Shown here: positions 40,928 to 52,070 of the stretch, in pieces
Layout of the letters: each line of letters opens with the position of its first letter
Numbering within the stretch: the first letter of the stretch is position 1
Origin: Deinococcus sp. JMULE3
Lineage (GTDB): Bacteria > Deinococcota > Deinococci > Deinococcales > Deinococcaceae
DNA: 64,000 nucleotides
Direction: 5' to 3'
Assembly (NCBI RefSeq): GCF_013337115.1
Contig: NZ_SGWE01000004.1
Location: 2,239,501 to 2,303,500 of the forward strand
Made by a program: the position numbers and the translations under genes
The notes under the pieces: generated by a model
Databases searched by the model: none
Seen by the model: the letters and a program-made list of their open reading frames with translations, nothing else
What the model was told of the DNA's origin: nothing

Positions 40928-41326
40928 ATGATCAACACCAAGATTCTGACCGCCCTGACCGCCCTCACCCTCAGCGCCAGCGTCGCCTCCGCCGCGACCA
41001 GCACCGGCAGCGTCGGCGTGAACGTCGGCGCCAGCGTGAACACCCTCCTCGGCGTCACCAGCCAGACCGGTGACAGCCAGAGCAGCGGCAGCCTGCTCGG
41101 CGCCGTGAGCAGCAGCCTCAGCGCCGGCGTGACCGCCAGCGGCACCACGACCACCGACGAGGGCAGCGCCAGCGGCAGCCTGAACCTCGGCGCGGACGCT
41201 GGCCTCGCCGCCCTGCTCGGCGCCACCACCAGCAGCACGGACGGCCAGGGCAGCGCCTCGCTCCTGACCGGACTGAGCGGCGCCCTGAACCTGAACGCCG
41301 CCGCCAGCGGGACCGCCCAGCCCTGA
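40928..41326 (+). CDS. Secreted Ser/Gly/Ala-rich protein, 132 aa
   Basis: Signal peptide ILTALTALTLSASVASA (cleaved near residue 22), then a low-complexity mature protein of short imperfect repeats (SGSLLGAVSSSLSAGVTASG, SASGSLNLGADAGLAALLGA, GSASLLTGLSGALNLNA). There are no cysteines and almost no charged or aromatic residues. The pattern of GSLL/GAL-type repeats suggests a beta-rich surface or matrix protein. No family recognised. The strong SD and long regulatory region suggest substantial expression. Confidence 0.8.
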   Translation: MINTKILTALTALTLSASVASAATSTGSVGVNVGASVNTLLGVTSQTGDSQSSGSLLGAVSSSLSAGVTASGTTTTDEGSASGSLNLGADAGLAALLGATTSSTDGQGSASLLTGLSGALNLNAAASGTAQP

Positions 41327-41354
41327 CCTGACCGCCCAGCAGCGTGGACAGCAG

Positions 41355-41381
41355 CGCCCCCCGGCCAGATGGCGGGGGGCG
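41355..41381 (+). terminator. Terminator of the Ser/Gly-rich protein gene
   Basis: CGCCCCCC (41355-41362) pairs with GGGGGGCG (41374-41381). Confidence 0.65.
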
Positions 41382-41396
41382 TCCAGCGTGCGTTCA

Positions 41397-41531
41397 TAGC
41401 GGTTTTCAGGTGTGGTGAGGGAACACCTCACCACGCCTGAAACGAGCAGAGCGAGAAACCGTCAACACCAGCGGGTGGAAGTGGAGTTGACGGGCGTGCT
41501 GTTAGCCCGTCAGCGGAACTGGAAACCGCTG
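41397..41531. repeat. MITE-like repeat C3 (135 bp)
   Basis: TAGCGGTTTTCAGG... to ...GGAAACCGCTG, flanked by TCA at 41394-41396 and 41532-41534. It has an AGGTGTGGTGAGG/CCTCACCACGCCT hairpin near the left end, in opposite orientation to C2 and C4. Confidence 0.85.
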
Positions 41532-41550
41532 TCAGGCTACGCTGGACGGT

Positions 41551-42438
41551 ATGACCGCCCCCCAGCGCATCGTGAGCCTGCTGCCCAGCGCCACTGACCT
41601 GCTGTTCGACCTGCTGACCGACCTGGGCCTGGCGGAGCGCGTGGTGGGCGTCAGTCACTCCTGCGATCACCCGCGTGCCCGGCACCTGCCGGTCCTGACC
41701 CGTTCCATCGTGGACAGCGGCGCCCCGCAGGCCGAGATCGACCGGGCCGTCAGCGCCGCCGTGCGGGAGGGCCGCGCCCTGTACCAGGTGGACGGCCCGC
41801 TGCTCGACCGGCTCAGCCCCGATCTGGTCGTCACGCAGGGGGTCTGCGAGGTGTGCGCCGTCACGCCCGGCACGCTGCAGGACGCCGTGCGGTACCTGCC
41901 CGGCTGCCTGCCCGCCGCGAACGTCCTGAGCCTGGAAGGCAAGAGCGTGCAGGGCATCCTGGGCGACCTGCGCGCCCTGGCTGCCGCCGCCGGTGTCCCC
42001 GAGACCGGTGAGGCCCTCGCCCGGCAGGCGCAGGCCGACTGGGACGCCATCCAGCCCGCCCCGCACGCGCCGCGCGTCCTGACGCTGGAATGGACCGAGC
42101 CACCCTTCTACGGCGGGCACTGGGTGCCAGAGCAGGTGGAGCGGGCGGGCGGCGTGAACGTCCTGGGCATCCCCGGCACCGACTCGGGCCGCGCCACCTG
42201 GGAGCAGATCGCGCCTCTGCGCCCGGACGTGAGCGTCGTCCTGTGCTGCGGGTACGGTCTGCGCGACAACGTCACATTCGCCCGCGACCTGCCGGACCTC
42301 CCGCTGGGAGAGGTGTGGGCGGTGGACGCCAACGCGCTGTTCAGTCGCCCCGCGCTGGGCGTCGTGCGCGGCGCGCAGGTCCTCGCCGACCTGCTGCGCG
42401 GCCATCCCACCACGGGCCTCAGCGAACGCATCCGCTGA
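41551..42438 (+). CDS. Cobalamin-binding (BtuF-like) protein without a signal peptide
   Basis: 295 residues of the helical-backbone substrate-binding fold (PF01497): IVSLLPSATDLLFDL at the start, VGVSHSCDHP, and DLVVTQGVCEVCAVTP. No Sec signal or lipobox is present, so it is cytosolic. Such proteins are often annotated as cobalamin-binding and may handle B12 or another metallo-ligand inside the cell. TACGCT lies 7 nt before ATG 41551 (leaderless). A conventional btuFCD set lies 8 kb downstream. Confidence 0.85.
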   Translation: MTAPQRIVSLLPSATDLLFDLLTDLGLAERVVGVSHSCDHPRARHLPVLTRSIVDSGAPQAEIDRAVSAAVREGRALYQVDGPLLDRLSPDLVVTQGVCEVCAVTPGTLQDAVRYLPGCLPAANVLSLEGKSVQGILGDLRALAAAAGVPETGEALARQAQADWDAIQPAPHAPRVLTLEWTEPPFYGGHWVPEQVERAGGVNVLGIPGTDSGRATWEQIAPLRPDVSVVLCCGYGLRDNVTFARDLPDLPLGEVWAVDANALFSRPALGVVRGAQVLADLLRGHPTTGLSERIR

Positions 42439-42459
42439 AGCTGGCCTGCGTGAGGTGGC

Positions 42460-42987
42460 CTATGCGGGCCGCATGATCCGCAGGTACGCCCGCCACGGCC
42501 CCACCGCCTCCCGGTACCCGCCGCCCAGCGTGCGCGTGATCTGAAGGACATGATCCAGGTCATGCGCCGCCCAGGTCGCCAGCAATTGCCCCAGTGTCAC
42601 CGGCCCGAACTCCGGGTGCGTGCCCCGCCGCGCCAGTTCCGTCGGGCCCAGGTTCAGGGCGTCCAGCGCCCGCAGGCTCTCCGCGCGCACTGCCGCGAAG
42701 TCGTCCAGCAGTTCATCCAGGGACCGCGCCGCCTCCGCCGCCTGATGCCCGGCCCGGTCGAACGGCGGGAACACCTCCGCCTCGCCCGCCGCGAGCAGCA
42801 CCCGCGCCCGCGGCAACCAGTTCGTGCGGTCCGCGTGCGACAGGTGCGCCACCACCCCACGCGGCGACCACGTCCCCGGCCCCTCGTCCAGCCCCGCCCA
42901 TGCCCCCGGCAACCCGCGCAGCAGCGCGTCCAGCACGCCCGGCGTCCGCGCCAGCTGCGCCCGCACCGTCCCCAGATCCACGTTCAT
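42460..42987 (-). CDS. DinB family protein
   Basis: 175-residue four-helix DinB/YfiT-like protein. The likely metal-binding histidines are in VVAHLSHADRTNW and WAAHDLDHVLQITR. The family includes thiol transferases and is expanded in Deinococcus; some members are damage-inducible, but no radiation/desiccation motif was seen upstream. TATGCT lies 6 nt before ATG 42987 (leaderless). The gene is convergent with the BtuF-like gene. Confidence 0.93.
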   Translation of the reverse strand: MNVDLGTVRAQLARTPGVLDALLRGLPGAWAGLDEGPGTWSPRGVVAHLSHADRTNWLPRARVLLAAGEAEVFPPFDRAGHQAAEAARSLDELLDDFAAVRAESLRALDALNLGPTELARRGTHPEFGPVTLGQLLATWAAHDLDHVLQITRTLGGGYREAVGPWRAYLRIMRPA

Positions 42988-43056
42988 ACCCGCAGCATAA
43001 AAGGGAAGAGGCAGGCCGCCTCACGCCGCCCGCCCCCCTGAACGCCGCACCGCGTC

Positions 43057-43210
43057 TACGGATTCCGTCTGTTTCGTAGACAACCCGGAAGAACACCGGG
43101 TTGCCCACTCCACGCCCGGAACCCGATTTTCTCCTCCTCTGCGGCGCAGCTCTACGAGTCGCATCCGCTCGGGTTGAAAGATGTTGCACACCTTTCAACC
43201 GGAGTCCGGA
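43057..43210. repeat. MITE-like repeat B4 (about 154 bp, variant)
   Basis: TACGGATTCCG... to ...CCGGAGTCCGGA. It carries about 20 extra bases (GCGGCGCAGCTCTACGAGTC region, resembling family A) in the middle. No clean target duplication is visible. It ends exactly at the stop codon (TCA, 43211-43213) of the minus-strand VWA gene. Confidence 0.75.
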
Positions 43211-44417
<1,207 letters not shown>

Positions 44418-44496
44418 TGAACCTCCGTTGCGGCCCAGCATGGCGCGTTTGGCGCGCGGGGTTTGTAAGGCTCTGGGCGTTTGCTCGCTTCCTCGA

Positions 44497-44541
44497 GACT
44501 CCAGTTGACCGGTTGTGGCGCACCCTTCAACCGGAGTTCGC
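44497..44541. repeat. Hairpin fragment of repeat family B
   Basis: ACTCCAGTTGACCGG... and ...CCTTCAACCGGAGT form imperfect inverted arms matching the right-end hairpin of family B. The rest of the element is absent. It lies between two co-directional minus-strand genes and could act as a terminator. Confidence 0.5.
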
Positions 44542-44542
44542 C

Positions 44543-45502
44543 TCAGGGCTGACGCAGCGTGATCGTCTGGTCCTGCGTAAGGGTGGCGCTGACCTGCACG
44601 TCGTCCATCGTCATGAGCACCTGCATCTGCATGGTCGTGCGGACGCTGCTGCTGTACGGCAGCCCGTCGGGCCGCACCAGCAGGTCACCGCTCACCGCGC
44701 CGCCGCTGACGCTCATCTGGAACACGGACTGCCCGGCGCGGTTTTTCACGCTGGTCTGCCACGCGCCGAACTCACCAGTCTGCGTGAACCGCAGCCGACC
44801 GGCCGCGTCCGGCCCCGCGAAGGTCACGCGGCTGGTGAAGGACAGAGGCGTGCTGGTCAGCGTGGCGGGGTCCACGTCGGCGTCCGGGTCCTGCAGGATA
44901 GGACCCAGCAGCGCGCCCGTCATGCTGTCGAGGGACACCTCCTGCCGGGTCTCGCGGCTCTGGCCGGGGGTCAGGGGCAGGCCGATCAGTTGAGGTCCCG
45001 CGCCGCTGCTGTTCGACACGCGGATCAGTTCATTCAGGTTCATCTGCTGGTACAGGCGGTTCACGTCCGCGTTGTCGCTGCTGAGCTTCAGGTCCTTCAG
45101 CGTCCCGTTCGCGTCGAGCGTCTGCGTGACCTTCGTCGTCAGGGCCTTCGGCAGTCCCGGAATGGTCTGGATCAGGGTCAACTGCATCGTCACGCCGCCC
45201 AGCGCGTCGCGCGCAGCGACCCGCGTGAAGCTCTTGCCGGTGATGGTCGTCGTCTGCCCCCCCATGCCCTGGAAGGCGCTGCGCAGGCTGTCGAGCTGCC
45301 TCTGCGGGACGCTCGCCCCGGGACGGGCGGTGACCTTGACATCCGTGAACTTCATGACGCTGGTCATGGTCATGCGCTGCTCGACGGATGCGCCTACGGG
45401 CGCAGTGAGGCGCAGCGTGGGCGCTGCCAGGGCCGACTGCGCGGCGGCCGGGGCGGACAGGGAAGAGGAGAGCAGCAGGCCGGTCAGGAGGAAAGGACGC
45501 AT
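44543..45502 (-). CDS. Secreted protein, 319 aa (DUF6263-like)
   Basis: Signal peptide LLTGLLLSSSLSAPAAAQ (cleaved near residue 22), then a beta-rich domain with many Thr/Gln strands: EQRMTMTSVMKFTDVKVTA, TTTITGKSFTRV, QTITLRQP at the end. The pattern is like LolA/DUF6263 exported lipid-binding folds, but no firm assignment is possible. TAGGGT lies 7 nt before ATG 45502 (leaderless). It is divergent from the HRDC protein gene. Confidence 0.75.
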   Translation of the reverse strand: MRPFLLTGLLLSSSLSAPAAAQSALAAPTLRLTAPVGASVEQRMTMTSVMKFTDVKVTARPGASVPQRQLDSLRSAFQGMGGQTTTITGKSFTRVAARDALGGVTMQLTLIQTIPGLPKALTTKVTQTLDANGTLKDLKLSSDNADVNRLYQQMNLNELIRVSNSSGAGPQLIGLPLTPGQSRETRQEVSLDSMTGALLGPILQDPDADVDPATLTSTPLSFTSRVTFAGPDAAGRLRFTQTGEFGAWQTSVKNRAGQSVFQMSVSGGAVSGDLLVRPDGLPYSSSVRTTMQMQVLMTMDDVQVSATLTQDQTITLRQP

Positions 45503-45629
45503 CGTCAGCACCCTACGCGCTCCGCACCGCCCGGGTTGCCGAAGGTGACCGGGCGGGCAGCGAACGTGAAGGGAGGTCCCCCGGACGTGTGGCGGCGCGC
45601 GGCGTGCGCGGTGCGTCAGAATGATGGGC

Positions 45630-47303
<1,674 letters not shown>

Positions 47304-47329
47304 CCGCACACGCAGGCAGCACGCGCAGA

Positions 47330-47366
47330 GAGGGGGAGGGCTGGCCGCCGGGTCAGCCCCCCTCTT
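47330..47366 (+). terminator. Terminator of the HRDC protein gene
   Basis: AGAGGGGGAGGGCTGGC pairs with a matching GTCAGCCCCCCTCT arm, giving a long G/C stem about 25 nt after the stop. Confidence 0.6.
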
Positions 47367-47402
47367 CATGTTGGCTCAAGGCGCCCGGGCAGCCCCGGCA
47401 GG

Positions 47403-47418
47403 TACGCTCGCCCCATGA
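47403..47418 (+). promoter_or_regulatory. Original leaderless promoter of the catalase-fold gene, now separated by repeat B5
   Basis: TACGCT (47403-47408) is 6 nt before an ATG at 47415. Repeat B5 begins right after ATGA (47415-47418), moving the real coding sequence 137 nt downstream. Confidence 0.7.
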
Positions 47419-47555
47419 TACGGATTCCGTCTGTTTCGCCCTCAACCCGGAAGGACACCGGGTTGCCCGCTCCACGCCCGGAATCCGTTCCGCTCCAACT
47501 CGCATCCGCTCGAACTGAACGGTTTTGGCAAACCATTCAGTCGGAGTGCTTATGA
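47415..47555 (+). CDS. 46-codon upstream ORF created by repeat B5
   Basis: Reading from ATG 47415, the whole of repeat B5 is open (MIRIPSVSPSTRKDTGLPAP...) and stops at TGA 47553-47555. That TGA overlaps the ATG (47552-47554) of the catalase-fold gene, the classical ATGA overlap for translational coupling. It would be translated from the leaderless promoter. The peptide itself is probably of no function. Confidence 0.4.
   Translation: MIRIPSVSPSTRKDTGLPAPRPESVPLQLASARTERFWQTIQSECL
47419..47552. repeat. MITE-like repeat B5 (134 bp), inserted at a start codon
   Basis: TACGGATTCCG... to ...GTGCTTA, flanked by TGA at 47416-47418 and 47553-47555. The last base of the element (A47552) plus TG of the duplicated TGA recreates the ATG start. 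Confidence 0.88.
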
Positions 47556-48652
47556 GCCCCGACTTCGTGCGGTACCGCGACGACCTGGAACGCCCGCAGC
47601 CCGACGAGGCGCGCACCTTCGCGCAGCTGGCCCGCGTCATGCAGGGCTACAGCGAGGCGTTCCACACCCGCTACCACCACGCGGTGCGCCCCGTGCACAG
47701 CAAGGGTCACGGCCTGCTGATCGGGGAACTGGAGGTCCCGGACCTGCCACCTCACCTCGCGCAGGGACTGTTCGCCGCGCCCGGACGCTACCCGGCGGTC
47801 GTGCGGCTGTCCACCCCGCCCGGCGACATCCTGCCGGACAGCGTGTCCACGCCGCGTGCGCTGGCCCTGAAGGTGATCGGCCCGCCCGCCGCAATGGTGG
47901 ACGGGCACGCGGGCGAGGTCACGCAGGACTTCCTGCTGAACAACGGGCCTGTCTTCGCCGCGAAGGACGCCGGCGGGTTCCTGAACAACCAGCTGCCCAT
48001 CCGCCTGACCCTGAACGCCCCGGAGGAACTCAAGGTCGCCGCCGCGCTGGGCGCGCAGGTCGCGGCGCGCGTGGCGCCCGAGGGCAGCCCCCTGGCCGGC
48101 GCCCTGAAACAGCTCGGCGGGCACCCCTCCACCCACCCGCTGGGCGAGACGTACTACTCGCAGCTGCCCCTCCGCTGGGGCGAGTACGTGGCGAAGGTGG
48201 CGCTGGTGCCCACCGCCGAGCACCTGCGCGCCCTGACCGGGCAGGCGGTGCGTGTCCTGGGGCCGGGCCGCGCCGACGCCCTGCGCGCCGCCGTCGCCCA
48301 GGTCATCCGCGCGTCGGGCGGCACCTGGGACCTGCGCGCGCAGCTGTGCACCGACGAGGCCCGCATGCCCATCGAGGACGGCTCGGTCCGCTGGGACGAG
48401 ACCCTCAGCCCCTTCGTGACCGTCGCGCGGTTGCACGTCCCCCCGCAGGACCCCGCGCGGCCCGACAAACTCGTGTTCGCCGACGACCGCCTGAGCTTCA
48501 GCCCCTGGCACGCCCACGCCGCGCACCGCCCGCTCGGCAGCGCCATGCGCGCCCGCCGCCACGTCTACGAACAGTCCACGGCCTTCCGGCGCGAACACAA
48601 CGACGAACCTCTGCGCGAACCCCGCACCGCAGGCGACCTGCCCACCCCCTGA
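47552..48652 (+). CDS. Catalase-fold family protein (catalase-related peroxidase)
   Basis: 366 residues of the small catalase fold, lacking the C-terminal flavodoxin-like domain of large catalases. The distal-side segment is HHAVRPVHSKGHGLLIGELE, followed by PAVVRLSTPPGD and TQDFLLNNGPVFAAKDA. The proximal heme-ligand tyrosine region (RPxxY in catalases) is not conventional, so peroxidase or other heme activity is uncertain. Related proteins are annotated as catalase-related peroxidases or SrpA-like. ATG 47552 is regenerated by repeat B5. No SD is present; expression likely depends on coupling to the upstream ORF. Confidence 0.8.
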   Translation: MSPDFVRYRDDLERPQPDEARTFAQLARVMQGYSEAFHTRYHHAVRPVHSKGHGLLIGELEVPDLPPHLAQGLFAAPGRYPAVVRLSTPPGDILPDSVSTPRALALKVIGPPAAMVDGHAGEVTQDFLLNNGPVFAAKDAGGFLNNQLPIRLTLNAPEELKVAAALGAQVAARVAPEGSPLAGALKQLGGHPSTHPLGETYYSQLPLRWGEYVAKVALVPTAEHLRALTGQAVRVLGPGRADALRAAVAQVIRASGGTWDLRAQLCTDEARMPIEDGSVRWDETLSPFVTVARLHVPPQDPARPDKLVFADDRLSFSPWHAHAAHRPLGSAMRARRHVYEQSTAFRREHNDEPLREPRTAGDLPTP

Positions 48653-48674
48653 CCCGTGCGGTCAGCTCTGCTCG

Positions 48675-49028
48675 TCAGGCCTGTTCGTCCGGCCCGTAGC
48701 GGTGTTCGGCGGGCAGGGGCGTGCGGTCGTGCGTGGCCTGCGCCACCCGCGCGGCCAGCGGGAAGTCCACGGCGGCGTACCACGCTTCCTCCAGGCCCGC
48801 GCCGCCGGGGGCCGGGCGGTACACGCACAGCGCCGGGCCGTAGCTGCATGCGCCCAGGCAGCCGCTCTCGGTGAGGCGCAGCGTGCCGCCGCGTTTGTAG
48901 TACGCCAGCGACTGGCGTTCCAGGTGATTCCAGAGTGCCTTGTGCAGCAGCGCCGAGCCGCGCGCCTGACAGTTCGGGCCCTGGCAGACGAGCAGGTGGC
49001 CGTGGGTGGGAAAGTACTTCGGGGGCAT
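48675..49028 (-). CDS. Thioredoxin-fold (2Fe-2S) ferredoxin
   Basis: 117 residues. The four cluster cysteines are in LVCQGPNC (Cys15, Cys20) and SGCLGAC (Cys57, Cys61). This spacing is typical of the thioredoxin-like 2Fe-2S ferredoxins. ATG 49028 follows AAGGAGAGG. It is 33 nt downstream of btuD on the same strand, so it may belong to the riboswitch-controlled operon. Related ferredoxins occur in cobalamin clusters. Confidence 0.88.
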   Translation of the reverse strand: MPPKYFPTHGHLLVCQGPNCQARGSALLHKALWNHLERQSLAYYKRGGTLRLTESGCLGACSYGPALCVYRPAPGGAGLEEAWYAAVDFPLAARVAQATHDRTPLPAEHRYGPDEQA

Positions 49029-49061
49029 GCCTCTCCTTGCGCGGCCCTGTGTGGGCGCCGC

Positions 49062-49862
49062 TCAATCCTGGGGGATGACCAGCAGGCGGTCTGCGTGCTG
49101 CACCACGTTGACGTGCAGCCCGTACGCGGCGTGCAGGTGCGCGGGCGTCAGCACCTCGCGCGGCGTGCCGCTGGCCTGCACCCGCCCGCCATGCAGCAGC
49201 ACGAGGTGATCGGCCCGCGCGGCGAGGTTCAGGTCGTGCAGCACCGCCACGACGCCCAGGCCGCCCGCCACCTCGCAGCGCAGGTACCGCACGACGTCCA
49301 GCGCGTACGCGAGGTCGAGGTGGTTCGTGGGTTCGTCCAGCAGCAGGAAGCGCGGCTCGGCGGCCAGCGCGCGGGCCAGCGCCGCCCGCTGCCGCTCCCC
49401 GCCGCTGAGTTCCGACACGCGGCGGTCCTCGAACCGGCGCGTGTCGGTGCGGTCCAGCGCGGCGTCCACGGCGGCCTCGTCCTGCGCGGTCCAGGGGGTG
49501 CGGGGCAGCAGCCCGAAGCGCCAGTCGCCCGCGCCGCGCCCCAGCGCCACCACGTCCCGCACGCGCGCGCCGTCCGGCAGGCCCTCGCTCTGCGCGAGGT
49601 ACGCCAGCTGCCGCGACCGCTGCGCGCGGCTCCAGTCGCCCAGCGGCCGCCCGGCCAGGGTCACCGCGCCCTGCGTGACCGGGTTCAGGCCCAGCAGGGC
49701 GCGCAGCAGCGTGCTCTTGCCCGCGCCGTTCGGGCCGATCACGGCGCTGAACACGCCGGGCCGGAACGTGGCACTCACGCCGCGCACTGCCGGGAACGAC
49801 CCGGCGTGCACGTGGACGTCCCGCGCGACCAGGGCGTCAGTGTCAGGAATACCGTCAGTCAT
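49062..49862 (-). CDS. btuD: Vitamin B12 ABC transporter ATPase
   Basis: 266-residue ABC ATPase of the Fe3+-siderophore/B12 type. Walker A is GPNGAGKST (43-51), Q-loop LAYLAQSEG, signature ELSGGERQRAALARALAAEP, Walker B LLLDEPTNHLDL, H-loop AVLHDLNLAA. It overlaps the permease gene by 8 nt. The upstream cobalamin riboswitch makes B12 the likely substrate of this transporter. Confidence 0.92.
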   Translation of the reverse strand: MTDGIPDTDALVARDVHVHAGSFPAVRGVSATFRPGVFSAVIGPNGAGKSTLLRALLGLNPVTQGAVTLAGRPLGDWSRAQRSRQLAYLAQSEGLPDGARVRDVVALGRGAGDWRFGLLPRTPWTAQDEAAVDAALDRTDTRRFEDRRVSELSGGERQRAALARALAAEPRFLLLDEPTNHLDLAYALDVVRYLRCEVAGGLGVVAVLHDLNLAARADHLVLLHGGRVQASGTPREVLTPAHLHAAYGLHVNVVQHADRLLVIPQD

Positions 49863-50859
49863 GGCGTTCCTTGCGCAGCAGCCACAGGAAGAACGGGCCG
49901 CCCAGCAGGGTCGTCACGATGCCCACCTGCGACAGCGGCGTGGTGCGGGCCAGCAGGTCCGCGCCGACCAGCAGCGCCCCGCCCAGCAGCGCCGACAGGG
50001 GCAGCAGCGTGCGGTGACCGGGACCGAACGCGAGGCGGATCATGTGCGGCACGATCAACCCCACGAAGCCGATCACGCCCACGTATGCGACGGCGCCCGC
50101 CGTGGCGAGGCTCGCGGCGATGACTGCAATCAGCCGCAGCCGCTCGACGGGGACGCCCAGGCTGCGGGCGGTCAACTCGCCCAGTTGCAGGGTGTCCAGT
50201 GCGCGGGCCAGCAGCAGCAGCGCCCCACAGCCCAGCCCCGCGTAGGGCAGCACGGTCAGCACGTCCCGCCAGCCGCTGAAGCCCAGGTCGCCCAGCGTGT
50301 ACGCCAGCACCTGCCGCGCACGGTCCTCGCCACGCAGGATCAGCGCGGTCGTCGCGGCACTCAGGACGCTGCCCACCACCACGCCCGCCAGGATCAGCCG
50401 CGTGGGCGGAAAGCGTCGGCCCTCGCGCGCCAGGGACAGGGTGCACGCCACGGCGACCAGCGCGGTCAGCAGCGCCGACACCGGGATCAGCCCCCGGGGC
50501 CATCCGGCCACGATGGCAACCGTGGCGCCCAGCGCGCTGCCGCTGGCGACGCCCAGCAGGTACGGGTCCGCCAGCGGGTTACGGAACACGCCCTGAAAGG
50601 CGCCCCCGCACACGCTGAGACTCGCACCCACCAGCGCCCCCATCACCACGCGCGGCAGGCGGATCTGCCACACGATCACGTCGTTCCCCTCCAGCGCCTG
50701 CCGGGTCACGCCGCGCCACAGCGCGCCCAGCACCTCGCCGGGCGGGATGGTGACGCTGCCCAGCCCGGTGCCCAGGACCACGGCGGCCAGCAGCAGCGCT
50801 GCGAGCAGCAGCGTGCCCAGGCCCACCCCCAGCCCCCGGCGCGGCGCGGCGGCCTGCAT
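49855..50859 (-). CDS. btuC: Vitamin B12 ABC transporter permease
   Basis: 334-residue FecCD/BtuC-type permease with about ten transmembrane helices. Typical segments are GGAFQGVFRNPLADPYLLGVASGSALGA, LILAGVVVGSVLSAATTALIL, and the coupling region LTARSLGVPVERLRL. It abuts the binding-protein gene (TAA followed by ATG) and overlaps btuD. Substrate assignment rests on the riboswitch. Confidence 0.92.
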   Translation of the reverse strand: MQAAAPRRGLGVGLGTLLLAALLLAAVVLGTGLGSVTIPPGEVLGALWRGVTRQALEGNDVIVWQIRLPRVVMGALVGASLSVCGGAFQGVFRNPLADPYLLGVASGSALGATVAIVAGWPRGLIPVSALLTALVAVACTLSLAREGRRFPPTRLILAGVVVGSVLSAATTALILRGEDRARQVLAYTLGDLGFSGWRDVLTVLPYAGLGCGALLLLARALDTLQLGELTARSLGVPVERLRLIAVIAASLATAGAVAYVGVIGFVGLIVPHMIRLAFGPGHRTLLPLSALLGGALLVGADLLARTTPLSQVGIVTTLLGGPFFLWLLRKERHD

Positions 50860-51729
<870 letters not shown>

Positions 51730-51774
51730 TCGAAACTCCTTCCCTCCGGCAATGCAACGCGCCGCCCGTATCTG

Positions 51775-51990
51775 GGCGGCGGCGGGAAACACAGTGTCCG
51801 TGGCAGGCCCCACGCGGTGGGGGGCGCTCACGGCGTGCCCCCAGTCCGCGAGGGGTCAAGCCACGCCCGCCCACTCCGGGCGGCGCGAACGGCGGGGGTG
51901 CTCGGCCTTCCCCAGCTGGGCTGAAGTTACCGTTGCGCGACAGGGCCGGACTCTCACCGGACTTCCCCCCGCAGCCGTCACCGCAGAGCA
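51775..51990 (-). promoter_or_regulatory. Cobalamin (AdoCbl) riboswitch
   Basis: The minus strand carries the B12 riboswitch core: GAAGTCCGGTGAGAGTCCGG, followed by CCTGTCGCGCAACGGTAA, and later a GGCCTGCCACGG box. A -10 TATGCT lies just upstream (51987-51992). An expression platform hairpin, CGCCGCCC/GGGCGGCG (51760-51767 with 51774-51781), lies between the aptamer and the btuF SD. B12 binding would shut off btuFCD. Confidence 0.88.
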
Positions 51991-52070
51991 TAGCGCACGC
52001 CCCCCACTCCCCCCACCGCCCCCGCTCACCTGAGGCGCCGCGCGGCCCGGAACGTCCCTACACTCGCCGT

